Shown piece after piece: positions 1 to 18,200 of a stretch of DNA of 64,000 bases. The stretch covers positions 372,001 through 436,000 of the forward strand of contig VIIQ02000895.1 of the NCBI GenBank assembly GCA_007449985.2, in the 5' to 3' direction. The notes under the pieces are model-generated. The model saw only the letters and a program-made list of their open reading frames with translations. It made no database searches and was not told where the DNA came from. The position numbers and the translations under genes are program-made. The stretch's first letter is position 1. Every line of letters starts with the position of its first letter. Source of the DNA: Desmodesmus armatus (lineage: Eukaryota > Chlorophyta > Chlorophyceae > Sphaeropleales > Scenedesmaceae).

Positions 1-67
1 AAAAGGACTGCGTTGTTGACATCAATCCACACTCAAACAAAAACAGAGCAGCAAAGGCCACCAAAGC

Positions 68-5232
<5,165 letters not shown>

Positions 5233-6828
5233 GGCTGCTGAGGCTTCCACCCTACAACATGTTCAAACTGCAAGGCCATGCGGATGCTGCTGCAGGACCT
5301 GCTTGAGGTGTTCATCAGACACAGTGTGCAGCTGGATGCAGGTTGTGGTGATCTGTGGGGTGGCCTCACTGACTTTCAAAGTCAGTGGCATGCTGAGCAT
5401 TGGTGGGTTGGCTGCACAAATAGGGATGTCTTTTAGTGTCTGTGCCAGTGCGGGAGCTTGCTGTGCTTCTGCACCTGTTTGGGTGCCATGAAACTGTGTT
5501 ATGGTTGTCTGCTGAGGTTTGATGCTGTGCCTCTTGAGGTTTGCGGTCTGAGGATGGAGTTCTCGCCAGCTGGCCTGCAGGGTGCTCTTACAACGCAACA
5601 TGCAGTGGCTGGTATGCCTGCAAGGCTCTGGCATGTTGCCATGTAGATGCAAAGGCTGGTTGGGTGGTTGCTGTGTGAAGCTGCTCTTGTAGCAGAACCG
5701 ACATGGCCAGCTTGACATGTGATTGTGTCGTTCATTTACTGTCACTTGACAGCTTGCTCTCTCCAAGGATTGAAGCTGATGGACAGCATACACATGACAC
5801 ACCTTGATGCCTTCAAGGTGTTGCGTGTGCCTGACGCAGTTGTTGGTCTCAGGCGTTTTTGAGGGACTGTTGAGACTGGCTGTTCAGGCTGTGCTCAACA
5901 AACATGACCTCAACTGGTCATGGTCAAAATGCAGTGGTGTAATCCAGGCAGTGCGGAAAGTAATTTTAGGTGGCTGGCCACCCCTCGGTCACGTCGCTTG
6001 GTGGGGTTTCCATGGTCAGCAAACCCTGTATGGCAGCATCAGGCCAGAGACAGTGGCGGTGGGGGACCCAGTGCTAGTTACATTGTGTTCTGTGTTCCCA
6101 TCTTTGTGTGTTCCCAGTGTCTCCACAGGAAATCTTGCTACCTCCCCGGTTCCGGGCACTGTCTCATCAGGCCAGAGACAGGCCTCTTAGGATGGCATGG
6201 GGGCTGGAGTGGCAGGTGGACAGCAAAGCCATTTTACACCTTGAAAAATCATTCTCAAAGCCATGTTGCTGGTAGAGGCATGGGGGTAGGATGCCTGTGC
6301 AGTGCAGTTGTTGCAGGTTAACAGCCTGTCCAGCTGCCAGCCAGCCTGCAGGCTGTGTCATAGAGTCACACGAACATGACCCTGCCGGGCTGGGAGTTCT
6401 TGAAGGTTACATATGGCCTTTTTTAGGACCTGATTAAGTCCCTATCCCTGGGCACTCAGGTGTCCAAAGCCATCATGCCCCAGGATTCAAGGGCCCGCTG
6501 GGCATGGCCCAGGCTGTCACATATTCAAACAAACATGACCACATGAGCTCGGACAAGATCAAGAGAGGTTGACCGAGTCATTGTAGAGCATTTTTTTGTG
6601 AAGAGTAGCTGTGTATGTAGGTTGCCACCCCTCGATCACTCTATCCGTGTCGGATAGGGCGGGCCGCTGTCCAGAGCAATTCTTCCAGCTTCCCTTCAGG
6701 CTTCACAAAATGGCGATATGATCACGCTGAGCATTGGCCTGAGCACTGGCCAGGCTGTTGCGACAGCAGTGTGCACACAGATCCCTCGGCAGCAGCAGTA
6801 GCCTCGGACACGTTGAACTTAGCAAGTC
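5233..6828. other. Intergenic region, no gene seen
   Basis: Holds the 3' UTR of the SAM-domain gene (a TGTAA motif of the chlorophyte polyadenylation type lies near 5937) and the promoter and 5' UTR of the CCCH gene. I see no conserved coding segment, only scattered short open frames. Confidence 0.5.
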
Positions 6829-9800
6829 ATGTCTCAAGCTCAGGAGCCAGCCCCCAGTGTGATCCAAGCAGCGTGCAAGCTGGCCTTTTACAACAGTTCA
6901 GCCAAACAGAGAGTGGCCAGTGAAGTAATTACCGCTGCCCGCAAGGCCTCTAGGCAAGTGAAGGCAGCCCAGCTGAGCCTGCAACAAGCAGCACAGGCAG
7001 CACACGTGCCCCTCAAGGACCTTCTGATCCTGCTGAGAGGAGACTCATGCTTCAGGCTGGTGCAGCAGCCGGCTGGGGGTCCTGCACAGTATGGGGTGGG
7101 CCTCAATGTGGCCAACATTGTCAGCAGAGCCAAGGGTGCAACGTCAACAGGCATCTTGACTGAGGAGTTGCCACCACCCAAGGGTTATGTGGACGGCAAG
7201 CACCCCATACGTCCAGGTAAGTTTGGAAGTTCCCCACGCAGGGCATACTGAACAACACGGATGGTGCACTTTCCTGCAGCTGCTTGCAACAGTAGCATGT
7301 TGCTGGCAGCTATGCCCAAGTTGACAGACTGCGACAGGCTTAGCAGCACTGCTGCTGTCTGTCTGATTTGCAGGGCAACCAGAGTGCAAGCAGTTTGTCA
7401 AGTTTGGGCAATGTGCCTACAACGAACGCTGTGTCTTCAACCACCCAGGTAGAACTTCTCAACAGGCAGCCCTGACATACATGCTTAATCGTCAGATGTC
7501 AAGCAAGCCTGGTTCCAGTGAACTCTTATGCAACCTTGGCGGTCACATAGCTGCGAGCCTCAGGGTACCTGCCACCAATGCTTGTGGCCTTGAATAGCAA
7601 GATTGGTGCTGCGTAGCACTCCTGCACCTTCTGCGCGCTCATGACGGTACCGTTTCTGTGTGTTGTTACCGGCCAGGCAAGCCTTCTGCCGCCCAGCACA
7701 AGCAACAGCATGTAGACCAACAGCAACCCCCAGCAGCTGCCCCACCCGCCCCAAAGGTGCCTGCACCTCCCCCGAAGCACCCTGCATGGGGAGGTGCCGG
7801 GTGGCGCATGCAGTGTCTGGAGGCGCTGCGGTGGCAGCTGGCGTCAGCACCAACAGCACCAGCACACAGCCATCGGCCACAGCAGGAAGGTCAGCAGAGG
7901 CTGCCGCCAATAGCCACAGCAACAGCTTGCCCAGCACACCAGGCATGCAGGCAGACACTGCACACAAGCAGGTTTATGACCAGCAGCAGCAGCAGGAGCC
8001 AACACCTCGGCAGCAGCAGACGCCAGCACTGCAGCCACAGCAGGTACCACCACAGTCAGCACAAGCACTGCCGCAGCAGCAGCAGCGGCTGCCGCCAGGG
8101 TTTGCCCCTCAGCAGCTGCAAAGCCGGCCCTGTCATCTGATGACACTGAGAGGCTTTTGTCCAATGGGAGACAGGTGCCCATATGACCACCCAGCACGAC
8201 CAGGTGCGAGGGGGCAGGAGACACATGGGGGTTGTGGTGGGTGTGCTGGGCGCGTGTCTGTGGCCTGTCTGCAAAAGGTGGTTCCGGGCGCCTGGAATGC
8301 GTAGGCAACAGTCCCTGCTGCTTTTCAACTGCTCAGCATTGTCAGTACGCACCCTCGTCTGTTTTGCGCTGCACAGGTGCTTCAAGCTTGGCAACTGTTG
8401 CGGCAGCAGGCCAACAACCAGTGCCCCACATCAGCACAGCTGCCACCCCAGGCGCAACACAGGCTGATGCTCCATCACCACTAGCAGCAGCTGCAGAGCC
8501 AGTCACACCAGAAGCACTGACGGCCCCAGCAGCACCAGCAGCTGAGGCCCCGACAGCAGCCACGGCAGGGGCAGGTACCTCAAACATAGCAGGGCCACCT
8601 GCAGGAAGCAGCTCTGCTGCAGCTGCTGCCCTGCGCAGCTGGAGGGAACTGCTGGCAGGGCCACAGGCATCCCAGCAGCAGAATGGGCAGCAGAATGGGC
8701 CCCAGGCGGCGCAGCAGCAGGTACAGGAGGCAGCGCCTGCACCAGAAGCAATAGCACCAACGGCAGCGACAGCCAGCGCAGGGGACGATGACAGGCTGCT
8801 GGGCTGGACAGAGGGCTGCCTGCCGCAGGTAAATGCTGCCGAACAATCCGTGTTGCCTGACTAGCTGACATGAGTTGCAGCTAGCCAGCTAGCAATCTAG
8901 AGTGCTATGTTGGCGTGTTGCGCGACATAGCCTTCAATCCTGCATGTGCAGTACAGCCTGCAGCAGTACAACCTGCAGCAGTACAACCAGTGGGACGTGC
9001 ATCTGCTGTCATTCTTGCCACATACCTGCAACCCTATTCACAACCATTTGACCTTTGCAAAGCAAAAGCCTCGAACATTTCAAAAGCAGTCCAACTGCAT
9101 GCGAAGTGCCTCCTGCTGTGCCAGCCTTACGGTGATAAGTCATGATCAGTCACTGGGGTGTCAGCAGTGTGATCGCTACCAGATACAAAGACGAGCTTTT
9201 GTAATGCTGATAAAACGTACTGAACGTTGATTACTTACAAAAACACTCAAAAAGTCCAAAAATTCCACCAAAATTGTCCCTGCCGCCTGCCATTTGGGTT
9301 GTGGACCTGCAGCTGCGTGGCGTGCCCAACTGCCCATTTTACATGGGCACTGGCACCTGCCACTTCAATGAGCGCTGCGTGTACCACCACCCACCACAGG
9401 CAGAGCACCCAGAGTGTGTCATGCACAGTGAGCAGTACAGGCCATTCTGTCACCTTCAAGGCTTGCCACAAACATCAATCCTGCATGTGCTTCCACTGCT
9501 GCCCAAGAACCTAGTTTCAGTTGTTTACATGTGGGTACTGGTGCTGCTCTCATTGCTTCAACGCTGTGGTTGGGTGAGAGTTGCTGGCTTCTGTGCGCTA
9601 CTGTGCATCCACAAAGTGAACATGGCGGTCATGGACGTGGTGTCATGCAAGGTTTGGTGTCCTGTGACGTCACAACACCAGCCAGTCACGTGGCTCAGCT
9701 GCCGTGTGGTGTGCTGTCCCATGTATCTGCAGGCAAACTGCCAGTGCGCTTCAACAGCAAGAACCGCGCACCATATGCGCGGCTGGTGAGTCACCTGTAC

Positions 9801-10834
9801 CGTCTCTGGGACTACGACAGCTGTGTGGAGGCACAGCTCAAGATCTGGCTGGCCAAGCACCTGCTGAACAGAAACAACCCAGGTGTGATTTGACCCAACA
9901 AACTGCCAATGCGGCACTAGGTTACGTTGCTGATGGTCTTTCCTGCTCAATCGTGCATGCCCCCAGCACTTGAAGCTCTTGCACTGGTCACAGCGCATGC
10001 ACTCCCAACTGCTTGATGACAGACACAGGACGTGCATTGACGACAGACACAGAAAGTGCATCGCAAAGGCACAGAGCAGCAGGTGCCGATGCGCAACTTG
10101 TGGGTGTGGTGTGCTGCCTGTGCAGAGTGCCACATGTTCAGCAAAAGTGCCAGCAAGCCGGCTGCACTTTCAAGTGGACGTGGCTTCTGGTGGCAGAGCA
10201 TGGGACCATACACCTGCAGCATGGGGGAGGCAGGTGCGTTGTGCTGACACTCTGCTGCTCCACCTGGCAATCCTAACAGTAGTGGTATTTGTAAGGCTCA
10301 GTAGTGGCAACATGTCGAGGCCCCCAGGGCACAGCTGAGCTCTCTATTGCTTTTCACAACCTGGATGCCTTTGGTTGCAGAGGATACTGGACCTGATAGA
10401 TCAAACTACGGATGTTTTATACTGCCAAGCTGCTTGTACACCAACATCAGTGCTGCGCTTTCTTTTGCACAGGTGAGGTGCTGCATCACACATGGCGTGA
10501 ACAGCCAGACCCGGCCAGCCAGCAGCCCTTCCCTTACACCAAGAAGCTGCGCGAGCTGCTGAGCGGGGACCCCTACTTTTCAGTGGTGGTGGACAAGGTG
10601 AGATGTGGAGAAAGCAGGACCAGCTGCTCAGCCGTGGTTCAATGTGCACATAGACGTTCCTCGTGCGTCATGACCATCCAGATTTCAGCATGCGGATGTT
10701 GCCCATTCCTCAGCCAAAGGTCATGGCTCAAACCCCTGATCCCCTGCTGTTTGCTCTGCTCCTTCCAGGACTGCAACAGCCACTACTGGGTGAAGCTAGA
10801 GGTCGACAAGATCAAGGGCATGCTCAATTTCTAA
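6829..10834 (+). CDS. Protein with three CCCH zinc fingers
   Basis: Ten exons keep frame throughout: 6829-7216, 7374-7448, 7677-7756, 7870-8203, 8377-8828, 9313-9427, 9733-9882, 10069-10233, 10473-10597, 10769-10834, about 649 residues. Three fingers fit C-x8-C-x5-C-x3-H: CKQFVKFGQCAYNERCVFNH (exon 2), CHLMTLRGFCPMGDRCPYDH (exon 4) and CPFYMGTGTCHFNERCVYHH (exon 6). Fingers of this spacing usually bind single-stranded RNA, so a role in mRNA fate is likely but inferred. Fingers 1 and 2 and fingers 2 and 3 are separated by Pro/Gln/Ala-rich linkers. The N-terminal 130 residues are helical-looking, and the C-terminal part (exons 7-10) has a Trp/Cys-rich segment with WCAACAEC that I do not recognise. 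The small intron 7757-7869 was inferred because the frame changes between the two halves of this exon pair. Confidence 0.82.
8947..8992. repeat. 15-bp tandem repeat, about three copies
   Basis: CAGCAGTACAACCTG-like units repeated in the intron between 8828 and 9313 of the CCCH gene. Confidence 0.6.
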
Positions 10835-11816
10835 GCTGTGCATGATTTTGTTGCGCTTCAGCAGCCAGCAGTTTTGGCCATGCATTTTGGGTGCTGGTTG
10901 CAATTGTGTCGTCAGCATCAGTCATCACCTGACGGGTTTTTTTGGAGCAAGCAGCTGTAGGGGCTTGCTGCTACTATGTAGCTGCACTTGCGGCGTTTGC
11001 GGCCGCTTCTGTGAGCACCCCACATGCCGTCTACATTGTTTTTGAGGCTAGCTGCACTGCAGCAGGTTTCGGCCTTCCTGTATTCTTCCATGTGTGATGG
11101 TAAGCTGGCTGCCATGCGCTTTGCCTGTATCAGTATGGTTTCTTGTACTCATAGAGCGTCGTGCTGTCTGCAGCCGTGACAGAGAGAATGCCCAAACAAG
11201 CGTGTGCAGTCTTCATTGAGAAGCCTTGCAGTGGGTCTCAGTGCCGAATCGGCAGCTGGTGTGCCTGCACATGTAGGAGTACAGCTATGCCCGTGGCATT
11301 GTACATTGTATTTGGCTGTGCTCCATTGCTGAGCTTGTGAGTGAGCCTCGCTGGCTTTTATTCAAGCGGTCAAGCTCAGCCCTGCAGGACAGCTGACTTG
11401 CCAAACTAGCAGGATCGTGTGTTGTTCAATCACTTCCCCAGTATCCTTGTACAAATTTTGTCGGCCCTCAATCCCTGAATCCGACCTCATGAGGATATGA
11501 TCATTTGGTGGCATGGGCAGCCTTGGCAGACCCGGTCTTTTTCACAGCCGCTGGTGGGCTGGCCCAGCAGGTGCCAAACAAGGGGACATCTTGCAGGGAT
11601 AGCCACACCTTGCTTTTCATCAGTCGTTGTTGATTACATGACACAAGTGCATGTTGATGTGTTTGGTCTTGTTACGTCAAGTGCGACAGGCACTGCTGCT
11701 GTCTGATAAAGGCCGCAGTGGCGACAAGTTGACACCAAGTTCGTATTTGATGCTGAAACAATTCAATCCTTCAGTCAGAGCCCACATGCAGCAATGCCAG
11801 CAGGTTGACTTTTCAG
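10835..11816. other. Convergent 3' UTR region
   Basis: Tail-to-tail space between the CCCH gene (+) and the unknown 9-exon gene (-). No coding segment or repeat of note was seen. Confidence 0.5.
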
Positions 11817-13176
11817 TCAGAGGCCGTACATGCTGCCAGAGGACTTCACTTGATGCTCCAGGCCTGGCCTGCTTCTGCACCAGGGAGGTATCAGTACATA
11901 GAACACCGATGCTCCATCTCCCTCCAGCACGCCCCACCTGTCTGGATCCTTGGCCAACCTGCCAAGCAGGCACAAAAGCAGCAGTGCAGTGTGAATGCCA
12001 ACCATGTCAGCTGGAGGCTTGCAAAGGACATGTACAGTCTGCGCTGCTGCTGCCGGCCAGCCGGCCGGCGACGTTACCGGCACATTTATGGATTGGTGGA
12101 CTCTGTTGTGTAGCTTTGCCACCGGCACAAAGAGAACCATGGGTGCCGATCAGACAGCCTAGTGACTGCCCTAGTGTCTTTGGCTCTGATGCACTCAACA
12201 GTACACGCTGTGACAGCACACATGCTGGCCAGCGCTGGCCCATTGGAGAATTGTTGTGATTTGTGCTCACCTGAACTCCACCATCATGCTGCCGTGCTTT
12301 TCCTGGTGGTTCAAGTATGCCGTCAAGTCACCCTCAAGGGCTGCCGCTGCTCGGTCAAAGCTCAGCACCACTGAACCCTCATGGTCAATAAAGGCCTGCA
12401 AATGCAGGCAGCCAAAACAGAAGGTCAGGGGAGTGCGGGCGCCCGCAGCGTGAGCCCTGCTGTGCAGTACATCTTGCATCATGCTGTGAGCACTCTGTAA
12501 CAGTTGCGCGGTGGCCTCGCACCTAACAGCCTGCTTCCTGCCACTACACTGGCAGTGGCACTGCCAAGGCTGTTTCATAGTGGTGAGCCTCACTGCTACA
12601 TGACAGGATTGCTCAGGCTGCTGCTGCTCCTCCACCCATACCTTGATGAAGCTGCGTGGCCAGTCCTTGCTGAGAGCAGTGTCCAGGCCCTGCAGCAGGT
12701 CTGGCAGTTGAGCCTGCAGCAACACCACTGGGCTGCTGCCCCTGCCAGGGGGTATGAAGGGCCGCACCCCCCGCTGCTGTTGGCTGTGCAGCGGCCGCCC
12801 CATGTGGTCAACCTCCTGCACACGCAAACCACAAAGCGAACAGGGCGACGCAGTGAGGCGCAGCTTCGTTGTCCAGCTTGGGACATGACATGCTTTGCTG
12901 TCACAGCACAATGCTTGCAATACACTGCGCTACATGCGGTTGCTGGATGCACCCACTGCCAGTGATTCTGAATCAGCGATTCTGAAGTGCCAAATTGTGG
13001 CACACATGGTGTGCTGACAAAGTAAGGCAGTGAGCGGGTGTGGCGTCATTCCGCTGAGGCAGTGCATGTGGCTCACCGTGTAGGGTGGCAGGTCATGTGG
13101 GTAGGCTGCAAAAGTGGTGCTGTGTTGGCATGGCACTGGGACGTTGCGCACCACAAAGTCGTCAGGGCCAACCTGT

Positions 13177-13207
<31 letters not shown>

Positions 13208-14605
13208 GCAGTGGGCAGACACACCAAGGATGACATGGCAACAGCGCAACTGCGCTTCTTGTTCACCGCTGATGACACGGACTGCCAGCCCAAGAACAGA
13301 GAGTCTGGACGCCAGAGCATGCTGCCGGTGGTAATGCATGGCACAGGCTGTGGAGGTACTATCATCAGCCGCTGCTTGGCTATACCAGACTGCACATCCC
13401 AGCAAAAGGCCACTGGCAGCGAGCAGCTGGCTGTGTCCTGCACCTGCTGCAGCTTGCTGTGGAGTTTGGCAAATCGCTCCACCATGTCTCGCCGCTCATA
13501 TTCACTGGTCAAGTGCTTGAAACTTGTGAAGTACTGCAGGACAGACGCAGGACAAGTGCAGGACAGGGGGCCGCAGGTTGTCAAGGCCAGGTTGGATGCC
13601 GTCCGCTGCGGCACTGTCTCACTGCTACTGCAACTAAATTCTGCTGCCTTCCCTCCTTGCTGCACTTCTCGGCTGCTGTTCCCAACGCACTCAACTGCTC
13701 TGTTGGCTATATAGCTATCATAGGGAACTGCATGATGATGCAACCTGGCAGCAGCACGTAGTGTCCCTCATTCTGACCCTGCACCACGTCAAGCTGTACA
13801 TCTTGTACTGGGCCAGCACTGCCTGACGTGGAAGGTGCTGTCCAATCTAATGTTGCCATCCACTCACCCCATCCAAGGGCCCGTACCGTCGCGGTACATG
13901 GCCAGCCCCCATGCTGACACTGCCTTTCAAGTTCCGCTGCTGATCAGGCCCGGAGCCAGAAGCATGGCTGTTGCTTTGCTGGCGCTGCTTTTCTGCAAGT
14001 AACAAACAGCCTGGCTCAGTGTCGGATCATCGTGGTGTATGTGTCAGCACACCTGCTGGTGCACTGCGTCTACATTACCCAAATGCATCCTGGAGGGGGT
14101 GCACCCCTCCAACGTGGGTGGGGTCTCCCACATACACAACACGGCTGAGTGCGGTTGGATTCAATGCAAGCTGCTGCTACTCACCAGCAACTTGCAGCTG
14201 TGTCATCAGCTCCATGCGGTACCCTGGGTGCAGGGCGTCCGGCAGGCTGCGTATCCCCATCACAGCAATAGGGCTGAATGCTGACACAATTCCTTCAAGG
14301 TCATGCTGCTGCAGCCCCTGCGGCAGTTTGCCTGCGATAGAGATTGTTATCATGCTGATATGCGTTGTAAGGCTGTGCATGATAGCATGAGACAGCGTAA
14401 CCACAGTACCTGCTCTATGGGCTTGTCGTGGTTCTGCTGCTGCTGTTATTGTCTCAGCAGGCTGGGCTGGCAGCTCCTGGTCCATGTTACTAGACTCATC
14501 ACACCATCTTTGTATGTTTTCGTCAAAGCTGGCACACATAGCTGCCGGCTTCCAGCCGAACACCCTTGGTTGCAAGTTGCAACCCAAATGGGCCTGGAGC
14601 AGCAT
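11817..14605 (-). CDS. Uncharacterised 360-residue protein
   Basis: Nine exons on the minus strand: 14605-14410, 14331-14185, 13919-13868, 13818-13758, 13533-13444, 13172-13077, 12815-12642, 12395-12271, 11958-11817. Every junction keeps frame with GT donors and AG acceptors, which makes the gene itself convincing although I do not recognise the family. It looks like a soluble globular protein: no signal peptide, no membrane segment, little low complexity. Distinctive stretches are LEGIVSAFSPIAVMGIRSLP, FTSFKHLTSEYERRDMVERF, DDFVVRNVPVPCQHSTTFAA, SKDWPRSFIKAFIDHEGSVV and LAKDPDRWGVLEGDGASVFY. The start is the first ATG of the open exon. The donor at 13758 (GTGCTG) is the weakest site; a donor 12 bases downstream would break the frame. 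Confidence 0.72.
13178..13208. repeat. (CAACAG)n repeat
   Basis: Hexanucleotide repeat at the boundary of an exon of the 360-residue gene. On the minus strand it forms the GCTGTT run just before the acceptor at 13173. Confidence 0.75.
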
Positions 14606-15215
14606 GCACTTTTACGGCCCTATCGCCTCCATTGAATTTGAACAATGTTAGTAGCATGTTTGATTTATTGGTTCATGGCACGTTGATGTACTATGTGCAA
14701 ACAAAGTACAGCCGGCTACAGCCATGAAAACAGTCAGCGAAATGATTCACAAACGGGTCTGCAGTCGAGTACGATACTGAAATGACTACATGAAATTTGT
14801 TTGTGCCACTGCGCTGCACAAAGGAGAGGCAATCCAGGAGTTGATGGCGAGACAGATCTGCATGCCTGTTGGCATCCCTGTGTTGTGCTGCAAGCCCGGC
14901 CAACTTAGCCGGTGCTGTAGCATCCATGGAGTTTACAAGATAAGTGGCCAGTGTTCCGAACATTAGGCACATGCATCAGCCAGCAAAAAGTTTGCAAAGC
15001 TGGTCGGCCTCCTCAAGGCTGGAAAAAGCCTTGCTTCAAAGCATTCAGCACAATCCCGCACAGCTGGGCACAACAGTGTTGCCGCCACTGTAACAACAAA
15101 TGTGGATCACCATCCACAAACAGACACTTTCGAAGATGGGGTTCAACAACACATCCCATCACGCAGCCCACCAGCACATCAGTGACCAAAGTTAACAGCA
15201 ACCACTGCCAGCCCC
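14606..15215. other. Intergenic region
   Basis: Contains the 3' UTR of the NEK/CAP-Gly gene and the promoter and 5' UTR of the 360-residue gene, both on the minus strand. No other gene seen. Confidence 0.5.
14933..14937 (-). terminator. Candidate polyadenylation signal TGTAA
   Basis: TGTAA, the usual chlorophyte polyadenylation signal, reads on the minus strand about 280 bases after the stop of the NEK/CAP-Gly gene. The motif is short, so chance occurrence is possible. Confidence 0.3.
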
Positions 15216-18200
15216 TCAGGCTCCCAAGGTTGTCAGTTCCGTCGCCCTGTGAAAGCTGGCACAGCGTGGCTGGCAATCAAAGTATGTGAGGCCCCTCTGC
15301 GTTGCGTCTACCCCACATGGCCGGTCCAGCTCCATGCCTACCCAGTCGCTGCCTGAAGCATCCCAGGCCACTGGACCTAAGTAGCGAACTATGCCCTTGA
15401 TGCTCTTGCTCCTGCCTAGCACCACAATGTCACCCAGCTTCAACACATCTGTGACTGAAGGCTGCTGCTGCTGCTGCTGGGTTGCTGCTGCCTGCAACGC
15501 TGCGGCTTGCAGTTCGGGCAGCAAACCCTCTGACTGCATGACGGCGCTGAGCTCGGTCCAGCGCCTGCAGAGCAAGGGGGGACAGCCAGCACAGCTCAGG
15601 GCATGCCCAGGGTCCACGAAACAAACCATCTCATGCAGCAAATGCGGATGGCCAGCATCGCCAGTTGGTTTGTTTAAAGCATCTGTCCTCATAGCAGGCA
15701 GCCAGCACAGTCACAGCGCCAATACACGACTGTACTGCACCCCTATGCTGGCCAAACTTGTCCACATGCATGGTGTTCTGGCGTGCACAGTTGCGCTAGC
15801 CCACTCCAACAAGCAAACACACAGCCTCCCCGTGACACACAGGCAGTGAGCTGCTTGCACCAAGCAAATGCTCCACTCACTTGCGTCGCACCAAGCCTCC
15901 AATCACCATCATGGCAGACTCCAGCAGCTCCAGCCGCTGCAGCAGCTGCTCCGGCTGCTGCAGCTGTTGGTCAGACGCCAATTGCTGCAGCTGCTGCTGC
16001 TCCTCTTGCTGCTGCTGGTGCTGCTGCCGGTCTTGCCTGGACGTGAAGCTACCGCTGCTGCTGTTGCGGCTTCTGGCTGTCCCTGCTCCTGCACTCCTGC
16101 CTGCACGTGAGCCATGCGCACCGTCTTGATCAGGCTGGTGCTGCTGCTGTGGATCAGGAGGGCTGCGCTGGTCCGTCAGGCTGCCACCAGCTGTTGAGCC
16201 AGCATGTGTGTCGCTGCCGCTGGACCTCCTGCTTGTGTTGCTGCTGCCTGCACTGACACGCCTGCTGCTGCCAGCAGAGCTTGCAGTCCTGCCAGCACCT
16301 TTGCCTGCAGCTGCTGCTGCATCAGCACCTGCAGTGCCAGGGTTGCCATTGGCGTTGACGCTGCCACATACCGCTGCTAGTGCTGCTCGGGCCTGTTCTG
16401 TGCGCTCATCCTTTGTGAGCCTCCCACCCTGTCCAGCCATGGCGGCACTCCCGTCAGCAAACCCAGGCTGCTGGGAGGTCCTTGAGGCAGTGGTAGGAGC
16501 TATCCGTGCAGGCGTTGGCGCCACCGCTGCATACCTGCTGAAGGGGCTGCCCGGCGAGCAAGTCTGCTGCTGCTGGTCTGTGCTGCCCTGCGTGCCGATG
16601 CTGCTGCTGCGCTCCACAGGAGCAGGCCTGTCCTGTCCATGCACAGGCGACGCCAATGGTAAGGGAGACAGCATGGGGGACTGTGTGCTGTCTTTGGTGC
16701 TGTCGCGCCGCAGTTTGTGCAGCGGCAGAGGGGGCAAGCTGGCGCCAGGTGAAGACCGCCTGTGCTGGGAGGATGACTGGGAAAGGCCTTGTGGGGACGT
16801 GTAACCCTCTTCCTGCTCCTGCTGCGACTGCTGCTGCTTCTCTGCTGCTGGGCAGGTGTAGCTGGCACTACGCGGCAAACCATGCGCAGCCCTGCCTGAC
16901 GTGCCTGCACGTGCTGCATCGCCTGCTGCTGCTTGCGTGGCTGCGGCCACAGCACGCGCACTCGCGTCCGACACGCTGCTGCTAGACCTACGTGGTAACT
17001 GAGATGCCTGCTCCTGTGCCTGGTGCTCCCCACACTGCTGCTTGGCGTCTGGCACGTGGCCCTGCAATGCAGCAGCCTCCACTCCAGCAGCAGGGGAGCC
17101 AGCCTCCCGGCTCATCGCACGCTCCAGCGGCACAGGGCTAGCGTGGCCGTGCGACCGTCGCCGCTGGGTCCTGCTGCCTGCAGCCCCACCTGCTGCTGCT
17201 GACGCCGCCTGCTGCGGCGCCTCTGCGCCCGTGGTGCTTGCTGGGCTGCTCTGACCCTTGACAGCCTTCAGGATGGGTGAGTGCTGGGGTCGCTCCCTGC
17301 CAGGCGTGAGGCACGACCGTACGACACCACCGCCCCATGGGGGCCGCTGCTGCTTGGTGCCAGCAGCACCCGCACCAGCAGCGCAGGCGGCCCTTTCAGA
17401 CCCGCGGCGTGTCACTGAGCTGCTCCTGGGAGCTGACAGCGGCCTAGAGGCTGAGGCTGGCCTGCTGCCACCTGCTGCTTGCGCCGCCGCTGTGTGCACG
17501 GGCACGGTTGGTGCGTCTTGCTTTTCCAGCTGCGGCCCGGCTTGCGACACAGCTTGAGGCTGTGTAGTGCTGCTGCTTCTGGCTGGCTGGGCACTGTCCG
17601 GGAGACTCTGGCGCTGCCTGCGTGCGCTGTCCTGGCGCGGCGTCACAGTTGCTCCTGCGCTGGCAGGCGGCCGCTGCTTTGCGATGCTGCTGGGCAGCCG
17701 AGGTGTGACTGCGCCTGGTGACTGCTGCCCAGCAGGGCTGCTGCTGCCCTCAGAGGGGGGCAGCTTGCTGCTGCAGCTGCTGCGCGATGTCCTAGACAGC
17801 TGGGGTCCTGGGAGGCCAGCTGGGCGGGGGCACAGGTCTGGCGTGACCCTGCCTGAAGGAGCTGCTGGGTCAGCTGCTGCTGCTTGCTGTGGTTGTGCTG
17901 GTGGTGACGTGCCCGCAGCAGCGATCGCAGCAGCAACCCGCTCTGATGGTGTCCGCTTGATGCCGGGCTGGTTGACATGAGCCAGCTTGGATGCCACGAT
18001 GCGCTTGTAGCCGTCAATGACACCCAGCACTCCACCCCTGGGTGAGTAGCCAAAGCCGCGGCTGTCTGCCTGACCCCCTGCGCCACCTGTCAGCCCCGAG
18101 CTGCTGCTGCCTACTGGGCTGGGGCTGCCATGGAGGCCACCGTCCCCGTCCCTGCTGCCACCACCACCACTGCTGCCTGCTGCAGCTCCTTGGCTGCGCC

